A DNA stretch of 64,000 bases from Nitrosomonas sp. PY1 (GCF_022836435.1 NZ_BQXC01000001.1:2244121-2308120); one strand, 5' to 3'; positions 17,010-26,822 are shown, counted from the first letter of the stretch. A program made the numbers and translations. The notes: generated from the sequence alone by a model not told the origin.

Positions 17010-17759
17010 CTAATATTGCGATAACAAAGGGTCACCACTCATAAGCTTCTCGACTTTCTGTAAATCTGCCAGAGTATCGACCGCTTGCGTGTTAAACTCG
17101 GTATGAACCATTTTAACCGAAAGACCATGTTCTAATAAACGCAGCATATCAATAGATTCAAGCTGCTCCAATGGGGTCGGCGACAAGTTTGTATATTGAA
17201 ACAATACCTCTCGGCGGAATGGAATGATGCACACTTGTTTGTAGACCTCTGTACTGGCGAAACCCGATTTCGCCAATGATGGAATTGGACGGCGAGACAT
17301 ATACAGTGCATCGTTCTGTCTATTCATGACCACTTTAATCGTATTGAAATCCATGTAATCCGCTTCGTTATCAATTTTACATACCAAATTTACGCAACCC
17401 AATTCAGGATCGTTTCCAAATGGTGCAATCGCCGCGTCAATCATATCTGGATGCGTCATGGGTTCATCGCCTTGCACCATCACAATCAAATCCGCCTCCA
17501 ATTTTTCAACGGCTTCAGCAACGCGATCACTGGCGCGTTCATGCGTATCAGCTGTCATGATCACTTGCGCGCCGAACTCCTGTGCAACTTGGCGAATTTC
17601 TTCATCGCATGTGGCAATATACGTTGCATTCAAGGATTTGCTCATTGCAACTCGTTTATAGATATGCTCAATCATGGGGCGCCCCAAAATCTTGGCAATT
17701 GGTTTTCCTGGGAAACGCGAAGAACCCATACGGGCAGGTATGACAGCAATTGTTTTCAT
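17010..17759 (-). CDS. KdsB-like CMP-sugar synthetase (3-deoxy-manno-octulosonate cytidylyltransferase family)
   Basis: Transfers CMP from CTP to a 3-deoxy-2-ulosonic acid to give the activated sugar used in lipopolysaccharide or capsule. The 249 residues include the nucleotide motif IPARMGSSRFPGKP, ERASDRVAEA, VMVQGDEP and the late LRLLEHG segment. It is first in a six-gene minus-strand operon with an aldolase, dehydrogenase, epimerase, phosphatase and lactonase. It may be the cell's second KdsB-type enzyme, dedicated to an unusual sugar, rather than the housekeeping kdsB; the window does not contain kdsA, kdsC or lpx genes to settle this. Confidence 0.85.
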   Translation of the reverse strand: MKTIAVIPARMGSSRFPGKPIAKILGRPMIEHIYKRVAMSKSLNATYIATCDEEIRQVAQEFGAQVIMTADTHERASDRVAEAVEKLEADLIVMVQGDEPMTHPDMIDAAIAPFGNDPELGCVNLVCKIDNEADYMDFNTIKVVMNRQNDALYMSRRPIPSLAKSGFASTEVYKQVCIIPFRREVLFQYTNLSPTPLEQLESIDMLRLLEHGLSVKMVHTEFNTQAVDTLADLQKVEKLMSGDPLLSQY

Positions 17760-17970
17760 GAGAATAAAGTACGAAGAATGTGTGAGAATACAAAAAATTG
17801 AACCAAAATAATTTCAGGAATTATCAGGTTTTTCCCCCGGTTTGAGCAATAACTTTATTAAGAATGCTGTCAATTTTTCATAAGTTCATGCTACCGATAA
17901 CACGATCGTCATAACAGCGTCATGAAAATCATGACTCATCCATAGCGCTCTAGATCATTCCTATAAGGAA

Positions 17971-18384
17971 TCATCTATCTTTCGGCACCTCTCTCGGTTT
18001 TCCTTGGTTATCAACCGCCACATAAGTCAGTACTGCCTCTGTAACCTTGATGCACACCTCGCTGGCACCTTCACGTACGCCTCGCTGCGCATACACTTCA
18101 ACGCTTACGGTAATTGACGTGCGACCTATCTTTTGAATATCCGCATAGAAGCTGACAATATCACCCACAAAAACAGGTTGCCTAAATACGAAGGAATTGA
18201 CCGAGATCGTTACTACCCGACCGCAAGCCCGTCGAATTGCAGGAATAGTTCCTGCCGTATCGACCTGAGACATAATCCAGCCACCGAAAATGTCTCCCGC
18301 AGCGTTAGTATTCGCTGGCATCGGTACAGTACGCAAAACGGGTTGTTTATCGGGTAAACATACATGCAATGATGAGTCGGTCAT
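17971..18384 (-). CDS. Acyl-CoA thioesterase, YciA-like hotdog fold
   Basis: Hydrolyses acyl-CoA to free acid and CoA. The 137 residues carry the family core: PANTNAAGDIFGGWIMSQVD with the catalytic Asp, ACGRVVTISVNSFVFRQPV and the VGDIVSFYADI stretch. It stands alone upstream of the sugar operon on the same strand with about 210 bp between them, so it is probably a separate transcript. Confidence 0.9.
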   Translation of the reverse strand: MTDSSLHVCLPDKQPVLRTVPMPANTNAAGDIFGGWIMSQVDTAGTIPAIRRACGRVVTISVNSFVFRQPVFVGDIVSFYADIQKIGRTSITVSVEVYAQRGVREGASEVCIKVTEAVLTYVAVDNQGKPREVPKDR

Positions 18385-18753
18385 AGTATTATAAATATCA
18401 GTTAGTTAGTTTGTCGAAAAACACCCTAGGTATAAGCAATTTGAGCCAAAAACCACCTCAACCTCAGATAAAAGCTACTTTGCTATCCTGATACATTTGG
18501 CATTTTGCTATTAATGTTCAGCACCTTTATTTTGCGCGTCTAGCCTAGGATTAGAGGATAGATTGATTTGCAATAAGCTGAAATTTTACCATGCCAAACT
18601 CTTTCTGTGCTTGCATCGGTGCAATCCTGCTTTCGGTCAAGATACAAATCCGATATGCTAAACTAGACATTAGAGAGTAGTATATTTTCCACGCCTATCA
18701 ATAGGATAAAGATAGAATAGATTTTGTTTTAGTTATACACAAGGAGAATAAAA
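18385..18753. other. Divergent intergenic region
   Basis: Between the thioesterase and the small secreted protein; 369 bp, AT-rich. It should hold both promoters; no reading frame, RNA gene or convincing operator was recognised. Confidence 0.5.
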
Positions 18754-19041
18754 ATGAAAAAGATTTTGATTTTAGCTATGCTTCTTTTGTCTTATCCAGC
18801 GCTAGCACAACCGTTTATCGTAGACGCAGAAACGGGTGAATACTTAAGCAACATGGGTGTTGATGTGATGAATCCCAACTCGACAAACGATCCAATGGAG
18901 CAATACAATAATCCAACACCTCCAGATCCGATAAGCAATCCGATGGATAATTACGACACCCCCATGCTCCCTGGAAACACAGAGAACCCTTACGGCAGCG
19001 ACAGCGATTACAGCCCTAGCTCAAAAGGCTACTATCGGTGA
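18754..19041 (+). CDS. Small secreted Asn/Pro-rich protein of unknown function
   Basis: A 95-residue product with a clear signal peptide (KKILILAMLLLSYPALA, cleaved before Gln-Pro). The mature part is low-complexity, rich in Asn, Pro, Asp and Tyr, and contains degenerate repeats of the pattern NPM-x-x-Y-x-x-P (DPMEQYNNP, NPMDNYDTP). AAGGAG stands eight bases before the ATG, and a hairpin terminator follows 150 bp downstream, so it looks like a one-gene transcript. No family is recognised; a role in the periplasm or envelope is only inferred. Confidence 0.7.
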   Translation: MKKILILAMLLLSYPALAQPFIVDAETGEYLSNMGVDVMNPNSTNDPMEQYNNPTPPDPISNPMDNYDTPMLPGNTENPYGSDSDYSPSSKGYYR

Positions 19042-19196
19042 TAGTATAAATTCTCCACCTATATATTCCCCAATCGTAAAGAAGATTTGTATCTGATTTA
19101 TCGATTATTTACAGATCACAATTAGAGAATATGTAATGAAATAGTCTATTGGGATTTGTGCTCTGAATGCTAACAAGCAGAAAGATGCACCAAATG

Positions 19197-19223
19197 AAAG
19201 AGCCGCTATATGTGGCTCTTTTT
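19197..19223 (+). terminator. Rho-independent terminator
   Basis: Arms aaagagcc (19197-19204) and ggctcttt (19214-19221) form a perfect 8-bp stem followed by a T run. It would end transcripts from the small secreted-protein gene. Confidence 0.75.
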
Positions 19224-19308
19224 ATTTCTAAAATATAGTGCGTAAAATATGCGCAGCAAATTCAAAAAACAACTCGCCCATTAATTGACTCCGCATTCAT
19301 CATTTGAA

Positions 19309-20142
19309 ATGAAATCGTTATTTGAGATTGCTGAAGAATGCCTATTGGTCAGCGATATTCAGCGAAAAATTCACTTAACCCAACAAGCTTTTCAACTATG
19401 GCAAAACAATCAGTTATCGCCTGATTCGATGCTCCCACCCAGAGCTATTACTCAGCCAGGTCTTCCCAACAAACCTACCCTGGTAGCACCCGGTAAAGTA
19501 CCGAGAAGACATTTAGGGACGCGAACTGGGCTAATTGCGCTGATTCACGCTATCGCCCATATCGAATTCAATGCAATTAATCTCGCCTGGGATGCGGTGT
19601 ATCGTTTCCGCGGTCTACCCAAACCGTATTATCACGACTGGATTCAAATTGCCACGGAAGAAGCTCAGCATTTTCAGTTATTGCATCAACGATTGCTCGA
19701 ACTCGGTAGCGATTATGGTTTATTGCCGGCTCACAATGGATTGTGGGATATGGCAATGCGCACAGCATCTGATCCGATGGTACGTATGGCGCTAGTACCG
19801 AGGGTTTTGGAAGCACGGGGATTAGATGTGACACCCCAAATGATCCAAAAGCTGCAACAAGTAGGCGACAAAAAAACAGCCACCATCCTTGAAGTCATTT
19901 TACGCGATGAAATCGGGCATGTGGCAATTGGATCACATTGGTTTAAGTACTTCTGCGAACAACGTGGATTAGATTCCGAACAAACTTTCCGCGAATTGCT
20001 TGATCGTTATTTCACCGGACAAATTGTCGGTCCGTTTGATTATCAAATCAGAATGCAGGCTGGTTTCAGTTTGAATGAGTTAAATACTCTGCAAAGTATC
20101 GCCAAGTCGAAGGAAAAACCACTCGGCACAACAATGACTTAA
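19309..20142 (+). CDS. DUF455 family ferritin-like protein
   Basis: A helical protein of about 277 residues with a ferritin-like fold that is expected to bind a di-iron centre. The glutamate/histidine metal motifs appear as AHIEFNAINLAWD, EEAQHFQLL, ARGLD and LRDEIGHVAIG. The family's substrate is not established; some members sit near tRNA-modification or hydroxylation genes. The start is either ATG 19309 or TTG 19285, both after the in-frame stop at 19282; I prefer the ATG. It is convergent with metW. Confidence 0.85.
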   Translation: MKSLFEIAEECLLVSDIQRKIHLTQQAFQLWQNNQLSPDSMLPPRAITQPGLPNKPTLVAPGKVPRRHLGTRTGLIALIHAIAHIEFNAINLAWDAVYRFRGLPKPYYHDWIQIATEEAQHFQLLHQRLLELGSDYGLLPAHNGLWDMAMRTASDPMVRMALVPRVLEARGLDVTPQMIQKLQQVGDKKTATILEVILRDEIGHVAIGSHWFKYFCEQRGLDSEQTFRELLDRYFTGQIVGPFDYQIRMQAGFSLNELNTLQSIAKSKEKPLGTTMT

Positions 20143-20147
20143 CAATA

Positions 20148-20762
20148 TTATTTTGAACGCTCAAAGCGATAAAAAGCTAGCATACCCATCAAATTTGGCA
20201 AGATGTGTACAGGGCTGTAATTACTCATGACACGACGTTCGATAATACGCGCATTGCACCGACGGCAAAGCTTCTCGAAATCATTCAAGGTGCACAAATG
20301 AATATTCGGTGTGTCATACCAGTGGTACGGTAACGCTTTTGATATGGGCATTCTACCCAAAACAACTTGTAAGCGATTGCGCCAGTAACCAAAATTTGGA
20401 AAAGAGACAATCCCCTGTTTTCCGACGCGCAACATTTCCTGAATAATATCCTCAGTATGGCGCATTGCCTGCAATGTCTGCGATAAGATGACATAGTCGA
20501 ACGAATCTGATTCAAAACTCGACAAACCGGACTCCAAATCATTCTGAATAACATTAATTCCGTTATAAAAACAACTGAGTAAGTTTTTATCATTGATTTC
20601 TACGCCATATCCAAAAACGTTACGCGATTCACGCAAATAACGCAGCAATGAACCATCACCACAACCCAGATCGAGCACTTTCTTTCCTGGCTGAATCCAT
20701 TCAGCAATAGCAGCCAAATCCGGACGTAAAGCAACGACTGAAAGGGAATGGGTGTCATTCAT
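20148..20762 (-). CDS. metW: Methionine biosynthesis protein MetW
   Basis: A class I methyltransferase-fold protein of 204 residues with the SAM-binding motif VLDLGCGDGSLLRYL and the later SFPNFGYWRNR and YHWYDTPNIHLCTL segments typical of MetW. It works with MetX and is needed for efficient homoserine acylation in proteobacteria that carry the pair. It starts 18 bp after the metX stop, the usual metX-metW operon. Confidence 0.95.
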   Translation of the reverse strand: MNDTHSLSVVALRPDLAAIAEWIQPGKKVLDLGCGDGSLLRYLRESRNVFGYGVEINDKNLLSCFYNGINVIQNDLESGLSSFESDSFDYVILSQTLQAMRHTEDIIQEMLRVGKQGIVSFPNFGYWRNRLQVVLGRMPISKALPYHWYDTPNIHLCTLNDFEKLCRRCNARIIERRVMSNYSPVHILPNLMGMLAFYRFERSK

Positions 20763-20780
20763 GACTTTTATATAGTCCGT

Positions 20781-21908
20781 CTAAACCGCAATATTGTTTA
20801 AGTAAGCGCGCACCAGCTCATGGTAATGATCGTTTTCCATGAGAAAAGAATCATGTCCTTGATTGGAAGCAATCTCTGCATAGCTTACGTTAAGATTGTT
20901 ATCAAGCAATGCTTTGACAATTTCCCTCGAACGTTCTGGAGAAAAACGCCAATCCGATGCGAATGACAAAATCAGGAAACTCGCCTTAACGGCCCGGAAA
21001 GCGGCGCTTAAATCGCCATTGTATGCATCTGCAGGATTGAAGTAATCGAGTGCTTTAGTCATGAGCAAATAAGAGTTTGCATCGAACAAATCGGTAAATT
21101 TATCGCCTTGATAGCGCAAATAGGATTCAATTTCAAATTCCACATCATAATCGAATGAAAACTCATCTTTTCTCAGGCTGCGCCCGAATTTTGCCGCCAT
21201 TGAGTCATTGGACAAATAAGTAATATGCCCAAGCATGCGCGCCAAGCGTAAGCCGCGTCGCGGTAACGTGTCATAGGCATAATAATTACCCCCATGAAAT
21301 TCTTGATCAGTCAAAATCGCTTGTCGAGCAACATCGTTGAATGCAATATTTTGCGCGGTTAGATTTGCTGCTGCAGCGATGACCAAAGCGTGTCGCACTT
21401 TCTCGGGATAATCGAGCGTCCACTGCATTGCTTGCATGCCGCCCAGGCTTCCCCCTATGATAGCTGCAAATTGCGTGATCCCCAAATGCTGGGATAGCTT
21501 CTCCTGTGCTTCCACCCAGTCTTCTACAGTCACCACCGGAAAGCTGGCTCCGTAAGGCTTTCCTGTTTTACTATCCATGCTTGTCGGCCCAGTCGATCCA
21601 TGACATCCACCGAGATTGTTCACGCCAATCACAAAGAAGCGCTTGGTATCAACGGGTTTGCCGGGACCCACCATGTTATCCCACCAGCCAAAGCTTTTAT
21701 CTTTATCGGCATACACACCGGCAATGTGATGATTGCCCGATAGTGCATGACAAATCAGAATCGCATTGGATTTAGCTGCATTGAGTTCCCCGTAAGTTTC
21801 GTACACCAGATGATAACTATCCAGCATTGCACCGCTTTTTAATTGCAATGGCCTATCAATGTGAACATATTGAGGTGTTACCACACCCACCGATTTTGTA
21901 TCTTGCAT
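20781..21908 (-). CDS. metX: Homoserine O-acyltransferase MetX
   Basis: An alpha/beta hydrolase enzyme that acylates homoserine in methionine synthesis; family members use acetyl- or succinyl-CoA, and sequence alone does not settle which. The nucleophile serine is in [13 protein letters not shown], with the later Asp in [10 protein letters not shown] and His in [11 protein letters not shown] start it at ATG 21908 ([10 protein letters not shown]), where the family alignment begins, instead of a TTG at 21935. No SAM riboswitch was recognised in the short leader. Confidence 0.95.
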   Translation of the reverse strand: MQDTKSVGVVTPQYVHIDRPLQLKSGAMLDSYHLVYETYGELNAAKSNAILICHALSGNHHIAGVYADKDKSFGWWDNMVGPGKPVDTKRFFVIGVNNLGGCHGSTGPTSMDSKTGKPYGASFPVVTVEDWVEAQEKLSQHLGITQFAAIIGGSLGGMQAMQWTLDYPEKVRHALVIAAAANLTAQNIAFNDVARQAILTDQEFHGGNYYAYDTLPRRGLRLARMLGHITYLSNDSMAAKFGRSLRKDEFSFDYDVEFEIESYLRYQGDKFTDLFDANSYLLMTKALDYFNPADAYNGDLSAAFRAVKASFLILSFASDWRFSPERSREIVKALLDNNLNVSYAEIASNQGHDSFLMENDHYHELVRAYLNNIAV

Positions 21909-21981
21909 GAGATGATAGGAGAAACTCCGAAACAATGATTCCGTTTTAACTGAGCATTATAGCGTCAAAGATCTACTCAGA

Positions 21982-23709
21982 CTAATTATTCAGCTTTGCT
22001 AACAAAGCCTTTATCTTGTCGGATCGATCAGCTTTAACGATCTTACACACTAATGGAGTGATATCGGGCATGTGGCTCTTTAGGATTTGATCCTTCACTG
22101 TCAATACCTGAGCCGGATACATAGAAAACTGCTGTAACCCAAGACCGAGCAAAAGACGCGTGAATCGTTTATCTCCTGCCATTTCCCCACAAACAGAAAC
22201 TGGCTTATTAGCACGTTTTGCGCCTTTGATAATATGCGAGAGCAGCCATAAAATGGCCGGATGCAAAGGATCGTATAAATGGGCTACGGTATCATCGATA
22301 CGATCAACAACCAGGGTATATTGAATTAAATCATTCGTACCAATCGATAAAAAATCCAATTTTCGCATAAAAATATTCAAACTCAAGGCTGCTGCTGGAA
22401 TTTCGATCATACCTCCGACTTGAATCTGCTCGTCGAATGGAATTTTTTCGTCACGCAAACTGTCTTTCGCAACCTTAATCAAATTCACCGTCTGATCAAT
22501 TTCTGCCGCATGTGAAATCATAGGAATCAGGATGCGCACATTACCATAATGCGAGGCCCGTAAAATAGCCCGCAGTTGCGTATGAAACATTTTCGGCTCA
22601 GCCAGGCTCATGCGGATCGCGCGCAGGCCTAGCGCAGGATTAGTTGCAACCTGTGCAGCATCATTAAGACTTTTGTCCGCGCCCAGATCATATGTACGGA
22701 TGGTGACAGGGTGTTGGCGCATCTCTGTCGCAACAGTACGGTAGGCCTCAAATTGTTCATCTTCAGTCGGCCGATCATCGCGATTCAAAAACAAAAATTC
22801 ACTCCGAAATAAGCCAACTCCAGTAGCTCCGCTCGCTTTAACTTGCTGCATATCTTCAGGTAATTCGATATTGGCATATAGCTCTACCGGCGTACCGTCA
22901 AGTGTAACTGCAGCAACACTTTTGAGACGGTTCAGCTTTTTCTTTTCTAATTCAAGCTGCCCTTGGCGCAAACGATACTCATCCAGAATCGACTTATCTG
23001 GATTAACAATAATAATTCCTTGCGTACCATCAACAATCAGATAATCATCTTCCAGCATCAACTGATGCGCATGATGCAGTGCCACGATAGAAGGGATATT
23101 CAGACTACGCGCCACAATCGCGGTATGTGAAGTCGGGCTGCCGAAATCGGTTAGAAACGCGACAAACTGATGCTGCTTATAATGCATCACATCCGCAGGA
23201 CTCAGATCGTGCGCAACCAGAATGCTGTCGCCCGCATGTTTCGGCGCTACCGGCAAATACCCTGAATGCCCCATCATTGCTTTGAGCACACGTTCGACAA
23301 CCTGCGTCACATCAGCTTTACGCTCACGTAAATAGGCGTCCTCGATTGCCTCGAATTGCGATATCAATACGTGCATTTGCTGTGACAATGCCCATTCTGC
23401 ATTGCAATAGGTTTCTGCAATCATAGTATGGGCGGCTTCGGATAACGTCGGATCATCCAAAATCATCAAATGCAGCTCTAAGAATGCCGTAAATTCAGCG
23501 CGTGCCGGCCCGTCAGGAACCGATTTCTGCAATGTTTCAAACTCCTTGCGAACAACTGAAAAAGCACTATTCAAGCGCGCAATTTCTTTTTCAACCTGCT
23601 GACTAGGAACCAGATAATGAATGATCTCCAAAGCAGATGGCGCCGCCAAGTGCGCGTGCCCAATCGCTATACCTTCAGATACGCCGATACCCTGCAGGAT
23701 AAAGCTCAT
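21982..23709 (-). CDS. ptsI: Phosphoenolpyruvate-protein phosphotransferase (PTS enzyme I)
   Basis: Takes phosphate from PEP and passes it to HPr. The phospho-histidine is in GSPTSHTAIVARS, the PEP-binding core in LFRSEFLFLNRDD and the C-terminal DFLSIGTNDLIQYT and VCGEMAGD motifs. At 575 residues it is full length. ATGA overlap with ptsH. With only a mannose-type EIIA nearby and no EIIB/EIIC, it belongs to a regulatory PTS. Confidence 0.96.
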   Translation of the reverse strand: MSFILQGIGVSEGIAIGHAHLAAPSALEIIHYLVPSQQVEKEIARLNSAFSVVRKEFETLQKSVPDGPARAEFTAFLELHLMILDDPTLSEAAHTMIAETYCNAEWALSQQMHVLISQFEAIEDAYLRERKADVTQVVERVLKAMMGHSGYLPVAPKHAGDSILVAHDLSPADVMHYKQHQFVAFLTDFGSPTSHTAIVARSLNIPSIVALHHAHQLMLEDDYLIVDGTQGIIIVNPDKSILDEYRLRQGQLELEKKKLNRLKSVAAVTLDGTPVELYANIELPEDMQQVKASGATGVGLFRSEFLFLNRDDRPTEDEQFEAYRTVATEMRQHPVTIRTYDLGADKSLNDAAQVATNPALGLRAIRMSLAEPKMFHTQLRAILRASHYGNVRILIPMISHAAEIDQTVNLIKVAKDSLRDEKIPFDEQIQVGGMIEIPAAALSLNIFMRKLDFLSIGTNDLIQYTLVVDRIDDTVAHLYDPLHPAILWLLSHIIKGAKRANKPVSVCGEMAGDKRFTRLLLGLGLQQFSMYPAQVLTVKDQILKSHMPDITPLVCKIVKADRSDKIKALLAKLNN

Positions 23710-23975
23710 TCACCCTCGCCAAAATAGTCTTCAATCAAGTCCGATAAGGCTACCATCGCTTCCACTTCGTCGTCGCCAATTGTCTCTAATTGTATGCGTG
23801 AGCCTTTACTAGCAGCGAGCATCATCACTCCCATAATACTTTTTGCATTGACACGACGGCCATTACGGGTCGCCCATACTTCGGATTTAAATTGACTAGC
23901 TAGCTTGGTAAGCTTTGAAGAAGCTCGGGCATGCAGCCCCAATTTGTTAATAATTTCGACTTCTTTAATTTGCAT
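23706..23975 (-). CDS. ptsH: Phosphocarrier protein HPr
   Basis: HPr relays phosphate from enzyme I to EIIA. The active histidine is in GLHARASSKL and the regulatory serine in NAKSIMGVMML, the site of HprK phosphorylation in this lineage. I start at ATG 23975, where the family begins, overlapping the EIIA stop by 11 bp; the longer frame to 24035 adds non-conserved residues. Overlaps ptsI. Confidence 0.95.
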   Translation of the reverse strand: MQIKEVEIINKLGLHARASSKLTKLASQFKSEVWATRNGRRVNAKSIMGVMMLAASKGSRIQLETIGDDEVEAMVALSDLIEDYFGEGE

Positions 23976-24369
23976 GATCAGAACCCGGATTGACATGAAC
24001 CACACCCTGTTGTCCGCCGCTAAGCGCTTTTTCAACCACCACCGTCAAAGGCTCATGACGATAGGTCAAAACACGCACCAGCATAGGCAAGCTTGCGCCG
24101 GCGATACACTCCACTTTCCCTGCTTGCGTTAAACTCGTACCGACATTGCAAGGCGTAGCGCCATATATGTCACTGAGTACCAACACGCCTTCTCCACTAT
24201 CCAATTCCCGAATCAATGCGCTTGCTTTCGCAGAAATAGCATCGGGTTGATCTTGTTTAAATACGCCCAAATGACTGAGTTGCGGCAATGGCATCCCCAT
24301 AACGTGCGTAGCACAGCTAATCAAGTTCTCCCCCAGATTCTCATGGGTAATAAGTAAAATACCGATCAT
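23965..24369 (-). CDS. PTS mannose-type EIIA component
   Basis: A 134-residue EIIA-Man domain. The N-terminal beta strand ends at ITHENLG, whose His takes phosphate from HPr, and the SDIYGATPCN segment is diagnostic. In betaproteobacteria this gene usually heads ptsH-ptsI and lacks partner EIIB and EIIC, so it signals rather than imports sugar. First gene of the three-gene overlapping operon. Confidence 0.92.
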   Translation of the reverse strand: MIGILLITHENLGENLISCATHVMGMPLPQLSHLGVFKQDQPDAISAKASALIRELDSGEGVLVLSDIYGATPCNVGTSLTQAGKVECIAGASLPMLVRVLTYRHEPLTVVVEKALSGGQQGVVHVNPGSDHAN

Positions 24370-24489
24370 TTACGTTTAACAATTATGAAGATTATTTACG
24401 ATACTAAAACTATAACAAGACAGCAGTATTTCACAAGGCAATTCGTTATTCAAAAATAACTAAGATATAACAAAGAAACAAACCAATCA

Positions 24490-25776
24490 TCAGGATTCGG
24501 AATCATCTACTTTTGCATTGGTAAAAACGGGATAAATTTTGACGGTTTTAACGACACGGTTTTTGGTTTGGATAATTTCCATAGGATAATTAGCAATACT
24601 TAAGCTCACCCCCGCTTCGGGTATATCTTGGAAGTGCTCTACAATCAAACCATTGAGTGTTTTTGGCCCATCTAATGGAAACTGGAAATTCAATTTCCGA
24701 TTTAAATCTCGCAACAGCGTACTTCCTTCGACAATGATACTACCATCCCCTTGCTTTAAAAAAGTACTCATCTGAGTCGGCGCTTGCGTAGTAAATTCAC
24801 CGATAATCTCTTCCATGATGTCCTCTAAAGTCACCAGCCCCAGCCATTCGCCATACTCATCCACCACCAATCCGATACGCATCTGGTTTTCCTGGAATAA
24901 TTGCAATTGAGAAAACAAACGCGTCCCAGAAGGAATAAAGTAGGGTTTATGAAGCACTTTCTCAATCATTTCCGCCGTAATTTTGCCATTTTGCATTTGA
25001 TTTAATATCTTGCGTACATGAATAATGCCAGTAATGTTATCCATGCGCTCCCGGTACACCGGAAGCCGTGTATGGTGACACGTTAACAATTGGGTTTGAA
25101 TAGTTTCATCATTATCACTGATATCAATGGCTTCAACCCGACTTCGCGGCACCATGACATCGTCGACTGTGATTGTTTCTAGATCGAACAAGTTCAACAG
25201 CATACTTTGATGCTTATGTTGAATAAAATACCCACCTTCCAACACCAAGGTTTTGAGTTCTTCGATACTGATTTTCTGCTCTAATTGATTTTTTTCCGGA
25301 TTTAAACGAAACAGTATCAGTAAACCGCGCACAAACAAATTGACGAACCAGACAACAGGGTAACAAATGGTCAATAAAGGCGTTAACACATAGCTTGCAG
25401 TCAAGGCGATGCGCTCAGGATATGCTGCTGCGATTACTTTGGGTGTTATTTCACTAAAAATCAGAATAGCAAATGTTACCGCAACCGACCCCAAAAACAA
25501 CGCTAAATCATTATGACCAAATAACATGGCAACAATAACTGCTACCAGTGTCGCTGAAGCAGTATTAAGCAGATTATTGCCCAGCAAAATAACGCCCAAC
25601 AACCGATCCGTATGATTCAGTAGTTTGATGGTCAAACGCGCACCACGATGGCCTTGTTTTGCGAGATATCGCAAACGATAGCGGTTGATTGCCATCATGC
25701 TGGTTTCAGATAAAGAAAAGAAACCCGATAAAATGAGTAAAAAAACCAATGCCATAAGCATGGTATACAACGACAT
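24490..25776 (-). CDS. CNNM/CorB-like transporter with CBS domains (HlyC/CorC family)
   Basis: An inner-membrane protein of about 428 residues: a DUF21/CNNM domain (residues 1-180) with SETSMMAINRYR and LLGNNLLNTASATL, two CBS domains (about 205-330) and a C-terminal CorC-associated domain. Such proteins are tied to magnesium or cobalt efflux and ion homeostasis. I start at ATG 25776; a TTG nine bases upstream is the only longer option. It is divergent from zapD across 290 bp. Confidence 0.9.
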   Translation of the reverse strand: MSLYTMLMALVFLLILSGFFSLSETSMMAINRYRLRYLAKQGHRGARLTIKLLNHTDRLLGVILLGNNLLNTASATLVAVIVAMLFGHNDLALFLGSVAVTFAILIFSEITPKVIAAAYPERIALTASYVLTPLLTICYPVVWFVNLFVRGLLILFRLNPEKNQLEQKISIEELKTLVLEGGYFIQHKHQSMLLNLFDLETITVDDVMVPRSRVEAIDISDNDETIQTQLLTCHHTRLPVYRERMDNITGIIHVRKILNQMQNGKITAEMIEKVLHKPYFIPSGTRLFSQLQLFQENQMRIGLVVDEYGEWLGLVTLEDIMEEIIGEFTTQAPTQMSTFLKQGDGSIIVEGSTLLRDLNRKLNFQFPLDGPKTLNGLIVEHFQDIPEAGVSLSIANYPMEIIQTKNRVVKTVKIYPVFTNAKVDDSES

Positions 25777-26066
25777 CTCTTCCAAGAAGCACCTTTATAC
25801 TATAATAAGGCTGTTAGCATTGAAAACTACAATGAGCTACTATGAATGATCTATATTTTGGGTAGTTGCTACTGTTTGTCAATCATAATCAAAAAATCGA
25901 CGAGCATGCAATATGAATCCTCAAAACTGAACCAGTGGCCTGCTAGATCATATCAGCAATCATTATAAGACCATGCGCTAATACCCGATATCTCATTACT
26001 ATCTGAATGTTTTTGCTTTGATCAAGGCATCTGTTATCAACTTTTTGCTGGGAACAAGAATCTACT

Positions 26067-26822
26067 GTGATTTGTTACGAACATCCACTTAATGAGCGTA
26101 TACGCACTTTACTGCGGCTTGAAAATTTATTTAGCAGAATTGATTTCTTTTTATCCAAAGATACCCCTATTGAACATCACGCTGCATTAATTGCCTTATT
26201 TGAAGTTCTAGAAATCACTACGCGCGCAGACATCAAATCCGATTTGCTACAAGAACTTGAGCGGCAAAAGCATCTTCTTGAAGCGCTGCGAAAAAACCCC
26301 AATGTTGATGAAGAAACGCTGAATATCGCACTAGGCAACATAAGGAGCACTTTTAGAGAAATGCTGGATTTGCCCGGCAAAGTTGGCGAGCATTTGCGTG
26401 AAAATGACTGGCTAATGTCCATCAAGCAACGCATGGTCATACCAGGCGGTTGCTGTGTTTTCGATTTACCCTTTTATCACTATTGGCTAAACCTCGACAC
26501 CGAAAAGCGACGTCAAGATTTTAAAGTATGGTTGGGACCATTCCAACCCGTGCGCAATGCATTCGAGATCGTACTATATTTATTAAGAAAAAGCGGCAGG
26601 ACGATAAAACTCACTGCTCATCAAGGCGTTTTTCAGCAAACAGGCGCAGAATATGCCGCCCATATGTTGAGACTCGATTTAAGTGAGGAACTTCCTTGCA
26701 TACCGGAAATTAGCGCCAATAAATATGCTTTGAATATCCGCTTTATCTCGGTCAAGTCAACACAAAAAAATAAGACTTACGAAAATGATGTAGCGTTCGA
26801 GCTTACTTTTTGTAATTTGTAG
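26067..26822 (+). CDS. zapD: Cell division protein ZapD
   Basis: ZapD crosslinks FtsZ filaments at the division ring. The 251 residues begin with the family hallmark YEHPLNERIRTLLRLE and contain GNIRSTFREMLDLPGKV and the basic C-terminal FtsZ-binding region. GTG start with GGGAA upstream. It is followed by 120 bp and then the STAND NTPase gene, an unusual neighbour; coaE and yacG, its common partners, are not seen. Confidence 0.94.
   Translation: MICYEHPLNERIRTLLRLENLFSRIDFFLSKDTPIEHHAALIALFEVLEITTRADIKSDLLQELERQKHLLEALRKNPNVDEETLNIALGNIRSTFREMLDLPGKVGEHLRENDWLMSIKQRMVIPGGCCVFDLPFYHYWLNLDTEKRRQDFKVWLGPFQPVRNAFEIVLYLLRKSGRTIKLTAHQGVFQQTGAEYAAHMLRLDLSEELPCIPEISANKYALNIRFISVKSTQKNKTYENDVAFELTFCNL

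Noticed and set aside
21909-21981. SAM or other riboswitch in the metX leader
   Set aside because: The space upstream of metX is short and lacks the expected helices; nothing convincing was found.
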